From Xestospongia bergquistia (Eukaryota; Porifera; Demospongiae; Haplosclerida; Petrosiidae), in the NCBI GenBank assembly GCA_963965975.1, contig OZ014423.1, positions 4,304,301-4,368,300 of the forward strand: a stretch of DNA of 64,000 nucleotides, given 5' to 3'. The notes below the pieces were generated by a model. That model worked only from the letters and a program-made list of their open reading frames with translations, had not been told where the DNA came from and did no database searches. Every line of letters begins with the position of its first letter. Position 1 is the stretch's first letter. Position numbers and translations under genes: made by a program. Positions 57,416 through 64,000 of this stretch are shown in pieces.

Positions 57416-60119
57416 CAGGGGAGTAGGAATAGGGGGGCAGGGGGGGCAACTTGCCCCCCCAATATTTTGTCAGGGGGGGCATAGCCCCCTCAATAGTATT
57501 GCAACAGCAGATGCAGATGTACATGACTGATGAAGCATGAAGTGTGATAACACAAATAGTGCTAATGAACTAGGTGATAGCACATGTTTCAATACGGATG
57601 CTAAGAGAAAAAGACAAGCTGAAAGTAAATCCACTACAATTACATCATTCTTTACAAAAAGAAGTAAACTCACCTCAGAAGAATCTTTTAAGTAAAGTTG
57701 TTATCATTTGTCATGTGTAAAAAATAATTATTTCTAGTACCTGTGACTACTGAATTAGCTTTGGAAATAGCTGATGACATTGACCGTTCTGAAAATGATG
57801 ATCAAGCCACAGAAGGGAGTGATGATGAAGATAATCAAGATGATGAGGCTGTCTTTATGACAAATACACCAATTACAGTGTCTTCTTCTGACTTTCAATC
57901 AGAATGTTGTACGCACACTTGCTGTTATAATAATTCACTTCAATTATCTCAACCAGTTGACCCAACGATATTAAAGAAAACCGAGAAGTTTTATGGTTCT
58001 ATTAAGAGGACCTTTAATCCAACATGGTACCAGTCACACCCATGGATTCATTTGTGTACATCAAATTTTAAAGTCTATTGTTTCTATTGTAAGTATGTAG
58101 TTCACATCTTACAAATGCGAGCTGGTATGAAACTGGATCCCGCCTTTACAAAAGTCGGTTTTTCAAACTGGAAGATAGGTGTAGAAAAATTGAAAGCCCA
58201 TGAAGCAAGCGCTGCACACAACGATGCTTTTATTGTGTATGAGTCATCAAAAAAAACACCTGTGTCAAACCTCATTTCTAAAAGCTTCAAAAATGACCAA
58301 TTGAAGCATCGTAAAAGTTTTATAAAGCAGCTAGCAGCACTTAAATTCCTACTTCGCCAAGCCTTGCCTGTTAGAAATGACCACGCAGGAGGGTCAAATT
58401 TGACAGTATTACTAGATAGTGTCCTGAAGAAAGTCAATGGCTGAAGAATGGTAAATACCATTCACCAGAGGTAATTAATGAGCTGATTGAAATAATGGCA
58501 CACAAAGTTCTACGGTCTCTGTTATCTGATATTTCATCACGTAAATGGTATGCCATCATGGCAGACGAAACTAGAGACATTTCTAACCATGAACAATTAG
58601 TGTTATGTATTCGAAGTGTATCGGAGGATTATGTCGTACATGAAGATATGATTGGTATGTATCGGTTAGAGGATATCACATCGTCTACAATTTATGGATG
58701 TTTAAAAGATAGCCTTGTTAGAATGTGTCTAATGATTGAGAACTGTAGAGGTCAGGCTTATGATGGTGCTCAACCATTTCAAGGACACATAAATGGTGTT
58801 GCCAAGAAATTTAAAGACAGTACTGCATCAGCAATTTCTGTTCATTGCCTAGCTCACTGTGTAAATTTGTGCCTCCAAGAAATATCCAGAAACAGTAAAC
58901 CTATAAAAGATGCTTTGAATTTTTCAATGGAGGTGATTCAATTAATTAAGTATTCTCCAAAGCGTCAAAGTATTTTTGAAACAATAAAATCTCAACAAAA
59001 TTCATTGTCAACAGCTGGGATTAGAACCCTATGTCCTACTAGATGGACCGTGCGCTCTGGTGCCATGCAAGCTATTATTTCTAATTATGAAGAGTTACAG
59101 GACACAATGGAAGTATCATCACACGGGTCAGGTGATTGTTCTCGAAGAGCGAATGGAATAATGGCTTTAATGGAACGATTCTCTACTTACTTTGGTTTGA
59201 AGCTTTCTATACTAATATTCAGTATAACAGAGCAAATGTCTATTCATTTGCAAAGTAAAGAAAGGTCAGTAGAAGATGGCTATTTCCTCGTAGATACTTA
59301 CCTGAAATCTCTAAAAAAATTGAGATCGGGCACTGAATTCAAAAAGTTTTTTGACACAGTGAAGCAAGACTGTGTTGACATATGTGACCCACCTACTCTT
59401 CCTCGACGCCGCCAAATTTCTCGAAGTATAGATACTGGATCTTCACAGCACGAGTTTACTTCCGTTGATGAATTCTACCGAAAAGAATATTTTGAAGTGA
59501 TAGATAATGTAACTGGCCTACTGGAAAATCGCTTTCAACAAGAAGGATTTCTATTAATGAGAAAGATGGAACGCTTACTTTTAGATAGTGCTAATTCTAG
59601 AGAGGTTGTTATACCTGACGAAATAAAGAATCTGTATAGTGCTGATATAGATTTTGATAAGTTTTCATTGCAGCTTAAATTGCTACCTGATGCAATAAAA
59701 GCTGTACCCTTACAAGGGATAAGGATTACTCAAGTAACAAAGCTGCAAACAATCTGTACAGTTTTTGAGGAGCAACATAGCCTTAAAGTCGTACTGTCAG
59801 AAATACACAAACTTATTCGTATCTATTTAACAGTGCCCATTACAACAGCAACAGCAGAACGAAGTTTTTCAGCTTTAAGACGAATGAAAACATACATACG
59901 AAACTCAATGACACAGCAACGACTCAATCACTGTATGATTCTACATGTTCACCGTGAAGAAACAGATAAACTTAATCTCATAGAAGTTGCAAAAGAATTT
60001 GTAGAGAAAAATGATAGGAGGAAACAGTTTTTTGGACAATTTTGTTGACTATTGATAACTACATGTAGCTCATTTAATATAGTTGCCCCCCCAATATATA
60101 AATGATTCCTACTCCACTG
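57416..60119 (+). mobile_element. hAT element inserted in Harbinger copy C
   Basis: 2.7 kb. The ends are CAGGGGAGTAGGAAT and, reverse-complemented, CAGTGGAGTAGGAAT. A GGGGGGCAACTT..CCCCCC hairpin-forming block sits inside each end. Comparison with the uninterrupted copy A (CATTAAAGCTATAA) fixes the insertion. AAAGC is present on both sides (57411-57415 and 60120-60124), shorter than the usual 8-bp hAT duplication. It carries one transposase gene in two frames. Confidence 0.88.
57743..60048 (+). pseudogene. hAT transposase (TTF-type finger, DUF4371, hAT dimerisation), one frameshift
   Basis: The first part (57743-58444) has an acidic start, then WYQSHPWIHLCTSNFKVYCF with C-x2-C (FYCKY) and a TTF-like finger to NLISKSFKNDQLKHRK. 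The second part (58495-60048) has the DUF4371 core YAIMADETRDISNHEQL, CRGQAYDGAQ and VHCLAHCVNLCLQEI. It ends with the dimerisation region (LTVPITTATAERSFSALRRM, then KTYIRNSM). This is the ZMYM1/THAP12-like branch of hAT. In the gap the next frame reads WLKNGKYHSPEVINELIEIM, so a single frameshift near 58430 separates the parts; otherwise it is nearly complete and looks young. It could be a recent casualty or a sequencing indel. Confidence 0.88.
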
Positions 60120-60481
60120 AAAGCTATAATATGCCTGCACAACTATTTACGTTTAACTGAAAATGCGCACTACTTACCCAGTGGTTTTGTCAATTGTGAA
60201 AGAGAAATAGGGGAAATTGTTCCTGTAGACTGGAGGAAGATTGTCCTAAATGATGATGTCCAAGGATTACAACATCTTTGGCATGTTAGTGGCAATAGGC
60301 ATTGTTTTAGTGCAGATCAAACGGCAGGACAAGTACCATTGCAAACACAACATGTACAAGAAAACACAAGAATAATGTAAAACTGTCTCTCATTTAACTA
60401 TTACAATTACTATAATAAGAGTGTATACTTAGATGCATACATGTACAATATAGTTATATGTTTTCTAGTGTAATTTGCCAG

Positions 60482-61445
60482 AACTGTCATAGCTGAAATT
60501 ATTGATGAAAGTCATAATTGAATAGTATTTGCTGTATTTCAATCTTTGATCTCTGTTCCAACTGAGGTGGCAGTCTCTTTAGCTGAGGAACTAAGCTCTT
60601 GCAGAATAACATGTCTTCATCGTCTACACGTAATTCTTTCTCTTTCTTGAATTGCTGGATGTCAGTATCAAGTGCTTTGAAAATGCTACCAATGATTTTA
60701 ATAAGAACTTGATTTAGGCTATTTTTGCTAAACTTTGTCCATGGCCTTTTATCACCAACTTTGAAACTCTCTTACAAGCTTGCTCTTTTAGGTGTATCAT
60801 CTGACGTGCTAGCAGGTGAGCTTTCTTGTTCTTTATCACTATGAACTAACAACTCATCACTTGTTATCTGTTGACTTGAACAATGTACTTGATCAATATT
60901 CATTACTGTTTCTCATTATTACAGTAATATTCATTACTGTTTCTCTGTGTTCAATTTATGTATTAAGCCAGTTGAGGCCCTCATACTCTGGGATTATGAG
61001 CCACTCTTTGCGAACAGTACCTGTTGGGAGGGTTTTCTTTTTCTTCAAGTATCTCCCATAGCTTGTTCTTATACTTTTATACCTTTTCTCGACTGATTCA
61101 ACAGTTGAACTGAAAGTCTTTGCTATAGCATCCCAAGCATTCTGCTTCTTGTACTTGTTCTTGAAATCAGTAGAAAATTTCTCATAATAAGACTGGGTAT
61201 TTCTGTGTTTTTTCTGTGAAAACATTAGTATCTTTAAAATTGGCAGTTTGTTGTTCATCTGACTGTACCTCAAATGTGACCAGAGTAGTGCCTAGTTCAG
61301 TAGAGCCAGAGGTACTGCTGTTTCCAGCCGCCATTTTATTATAGGTGGGGTTTGTTTCAATGATGTGTTTCCACATAATTAAAACTGTTGTGCAACAGTT
61401 GCAGCGATCGTGGAGATAGAGCTTGGTTCTAATTCCACGAGACAA
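60482..61445 (-). pseudogene. MADF-BESS protein of Harbinger copy C
   Basis: Paralogue of the gene at 41142-42079. It keeps NAWDAIAKTFSSTVESVEKR, SIRTSYGRYLKKKK and WKHIIETNPTYNKM. The reading frame again shifts between the upstream part (61182-61445) and the MADF block (60956-61273), and the BESS end (about 60490-60640) is in a further frame. A 26-bp direct duplication (ATTACAGTAATATTCATTAC region, about 60897-60945) is private to this copy. Confidence 0.65.
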
Positions 61446-61549
61446 TCATGTAATATTGGCAACATTGCACACGTTATGTTTTCAAACAATTCTGCAATAT
61501 GACATGACAGTTGTGCAACTTTTGCAAGCTACATGGAAACCAGCTTTAA

Positions 61550-62046
61550 GAAGCCGTCATTACCTGAATCACTATGATAGCTTGATTAAATAGGAAAAAT
61601 ATGACCACCTTCCCCATCAGAGAATGCTTGACTGTGAAACCAGAAAGGAAGCAGAAGGGTTTTTAAAGATGAAAGTTAACCAGGAGTTAACATCTTGATG
61701 ATGATGTTGAAGTAGCTAACAGTGCTGTCACAAGTGATAAGACAGTAGAAGAGAATGATATTGATGTTAGACCAGAAAAGATATCTGTCTTATGCTTGGA
61801 TGAGAATGTTTGGAATGTTGTAGGAAGTATTGTAGTCAGGTTGCTTGGTCAGCACTAATGGGTGTCGTGGACATCTTTAAGGAAAACCCCATTTGGTACT
61901 GTGAAAGATGCACTAATCCAATTCATTATGAAAGTCAAGCATCAGTTGTCTATGATTGCTGCCTTAATTGGTATCATTTTTCATGCTTGGGTATGAAGAA
62001 CCCACCAAAATCTAAGTTATGGTTTTGCAGGAAGTGCTATGATTAA
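61550..62046 (+). pseudogene. ZSWIM/FAR1-PHD gene relic, copy C
   Basis: HLPHQRMLDCETRKEAEGFL near 61603, then a stretch ending in a clear C4HC3 PHD finger at about 61890-62045: WYCERC, YDCCLNWYHFSCLGM and LWFCRKCYD before a stop. PHD fingers usually read histone H3 tails. The upstream two thirds of the parent gene are missing here. This copy keeps the frame through the finger (61810-62046), while copy A does not. Confidence 0.6.
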
Positions 62047-62264
62047 TGACTTGAGTTGCATAAACTCGACTCTTAATGATGAGTGTTGTTTTTATGATAA
62101 TCATAATGAAACTTAAAAGGAACAAAGTTAAAAATAATTCTTTACTTTCTTTCATGCTTATTAATAATAATTATTATCATTATTAACTGCAGGAACTGGA
62201 AGGGGCTAAAAAATCTTTCTGCACATGCGCAGACATATACACATGAGTTTGATAGTATATAGAC

Positions 62265-63296
62265 AGCGTCCACGGAAATCGTGCTTTACTTACAAGACAA
62301 AAGGATGACGGGCTTGTATTTTACGAATCTGTGCATACATTCGTCCATGTTGCACAACAAAATACGGAAGCATTTTAACTTTCATCTACAAACCATACCT
62401 CTCAAAATTGAAATCACAATGATCACGTGATGACCTGACACCTCATGGACGTGATCAATCATGGCTATGTTGAGCAAGAGAAAGTATTGTGGGCATTGCA
62501 AAGAATACGTTTCAAGTTCTACCTATCGTCGCCATCGTGAAGAATCACTGAAAAACGTGAGAGTGAAGCTTGACAAGTACGACGGTGACAATGGTACTCA
62601 GTGGGCCGCTTCTGATAGTGAGGTTAGCCCCTAGTATGGACTGGTTAAGCATGATTTTAGTGAATTGATTTTTTTTACTTTATACTCTATTGAAGCTATC
62701 GTCCTTTTTACCTTTTGTTACTTTTTAAAGATTGTTTCAGCACATAATAATCGTGTACAAGCAATACTATTAATTTTTGTTACTTTACTCCCATGTACTG
62801 ACATGTACATGCATGTATATAACAAATACTTTAATTTCTTAAAAACATTTTTTTTTCAGGAGGAATCATGGAATCAATTAGATTATGTCGGTGGAAGTAC
62901 TTTTCATCATGATTTCGATACTTCAACCATACATCAAGGTACAACATTATTAATAATAAAAATAAGTTTCAAAATAGTAAACAATAATTATTGTTATTAT
63001 CATTTTATATACTATAGATGAGGAAATACCAGCAGTAATTGATGTGAGTATACACAGTGATAATGAGGGCAGATGAGGTAAATACTGATGTTTATAATTG
63101 AATGTAATAAATGTATTTGATTTTTTTGATTGTGATATTTGTAAGTATGGTCATCATAACTGTTGTCTTCTTGTCTTAATGGTCTTGTGTCTGCCTGCTT
63201 CTTACATTTAGGATTATTATGCCTTCATTTTTCCTTTATGCAAATGCTTGTATATGTATTGAGAAATGTGTAAGTTTGTAAGTTTTATAATAATTA
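62265..63296 (+). pseudogene. YCGHC zinc-finger gene module, copy C
   Basis: Same three exons as copies A and B (about 62465-62622, 62861-62938 and 63018-63076), with the same splice sites. It ends at the same point as copy A, where the Helitron-type sequence starts. The third exon carries one extra G (GAGGGCAGATGAG), which shifts its frame. Confidence 0.5.
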
Positions 63297-64000
63297 TGAA
63301 CCCTTGGCGCATATGCGCAGCAAGAGTTATAGTAGTTGGTTTGTCTGTATGTCTGTCTGTCTGTCTGTTACTGCTTCAACTCCCTCCTCGAATGGCTATT
63401 TGGCATGAAAACAATATTACTTACCAAGCAGACAGTGAGGATCAGTTTAATTGGACGGTTTTCTCTAAAAATGCGGCATTGCGGAGATCGAGTGGTGGTG
63501 CCTTAGTGTCCTATACATCGACGTGGCCATTTTTCTCCACAGCAAAAGTGGGGCGCATGCGTAATTATATTCAGAGTGAGGGTATTTCCCAAAGTGGCTT
63601 GACAGTTATGTTTGCAGAACCACAGGGAAATACCCAACAACAATACCTACACTGCAGCCTACATTTAATTATAATGACACTATAAACTTGCGTGTATGGG
63701 TGCTAGGTGTGTATGTATGTCTGTTACTGCTTCAACTCCTTTTTTGAACGGCTATTCGGCATGAAAACGATACACTTACTAAACGGACTGTGAAGATCAT
63801 TTTTGTCGGGCATTTTTCTCTGAAAATGTCGTGTTGCGGAGATCGAGTGGTACCACCCTAATACTGCGTACATGTTCGGTCGGCCATATTACTTCAAAAA
63901 AAGCTCGCATGCGTAGCACTAATAAAACACACCACCCCATGGTGGAAATTGCGCATGCGCAGTTACACTATATAACAGAACACAAGGTTAGTTGTCGGCA
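63297..64000 (+). mobile_element. Helitron-type element, 5' part, copy C (runs off the window)
   Basis: Matches 44101-44790: a terminal hairpin (AACCCTTGGCGCATATGCGCAG), a CTGT tract at about 63343-63370 and inverted GCATGCG blocks. The coding start expected next lies beyond 64000. Confidence 0.6.

Larger units (their letters stand above)
57263..61546. mobile_element. PIF/Harbinger element, copy C, 5'-truncated and split by a hAT insertion
   Basis: 57263-57415 and 60120-61546 match copy A from 40628 to its right end at 42178. It includes the end of the transposase (ICLHNYLRLTENAHYLPSGF to ENTRIM, about 60125-60380), the minus-strand MADF-BESS gene (about 60480-61445), the right inverted repeat (..GGAAACCAGCTT) and the flanking TAA at 61547-61549. 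The left end is missing. Confidence 0.88.

Noticed and set aside
57416-57480. G/C runs at the hAT ends taken as sequencing artefacts
   Set aside because: The same block is mirrored at the other end of the element, so it belongs to the element.

Overview
The window looks like nuclear DNA of an invertebrate animal with a compact, AT-rich genome. Genes are tightly packed, often head to head or tail to tail a few hundred bases or less apart, and most introns are only about 35 to 60 nt. Together with the transposon mix this suggests a demosponge (Amphimedon-type); that is inference, because no species marker is present. There are no prokaryotic operons, rRNA, tRNA or CRISPR arrays that I could see.

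Left part, 1 to about 24150: conserved host genes. On the minus strand lies a ZFC3H1-like nuclear exosome adaptor (1748-9426, continuing left). Next come a single-exon dynamin-related DNM1L/Drp1-like gene (+), an ADPRS/ARH3 ADP-ribosylhydrolase (-), a full WDR1/AIP1 actin-regulating gene (+, with a probable minor-spliceosome intron), an RBM28/Nop4-like ribosome biogenesis factor (-), and an unidentified small spliced gene (-). Pairs share short divergent promoters (9427-9601, 14600-14746, 24157-24193).

Middle, 24194-31670: a tandem pair of histidine acid phosphatases, both predicted type I membrane proteins with lysosomal-type tyrosine signals in the tail. Copy 1 has gained a Thr-rich repeat stalk. 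Copy 2 carries a 3.4-kb intron filled with a foldback element and a deleted MULE. A decayed glycerophosphocholine acyltransferase gene follows (31800-32594, -).

Right part, 33400-64000: almost entirely mobile elements. A BEL/Pao retrotransposon fossil (33406-38990) is followed by a ZSWIM/FAR1-plus-PHD relic. That relic was split by a PIF/Harbinger element with exact TAA target duplications (39580-42178) and by a small MITE with an 8-bp duplication (42421-42603). Next are a YCGHC zinc-finger module, the 5' part of a Helitron, and a CACTA/EnSpm-like element (45354-51626). The CACTA element carries a divergent gene pair, and one exon of its transposase is inverted. A second, longer copy of the YCGHC gene, an RT-bearing retroelement fossil and a reversed BEL fragment follow. 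The block 57263-64000 is a segmental duplicate of 40628-44790, into which a 2.7-kb hAT element was later inserted.

The repeat half records a readable order of events: relic gene, then Harbinger insertion, then segmental duplication, then separate hAT (right copy) and MITE (left copy) insertions. No clearly new working biochemical system is evident. The best leads are the AT-AT minor-class intron in WDR1, the chimeric CACTA element with an inverted exon, and the three-copy YCGHC gene with serial exon duplication.
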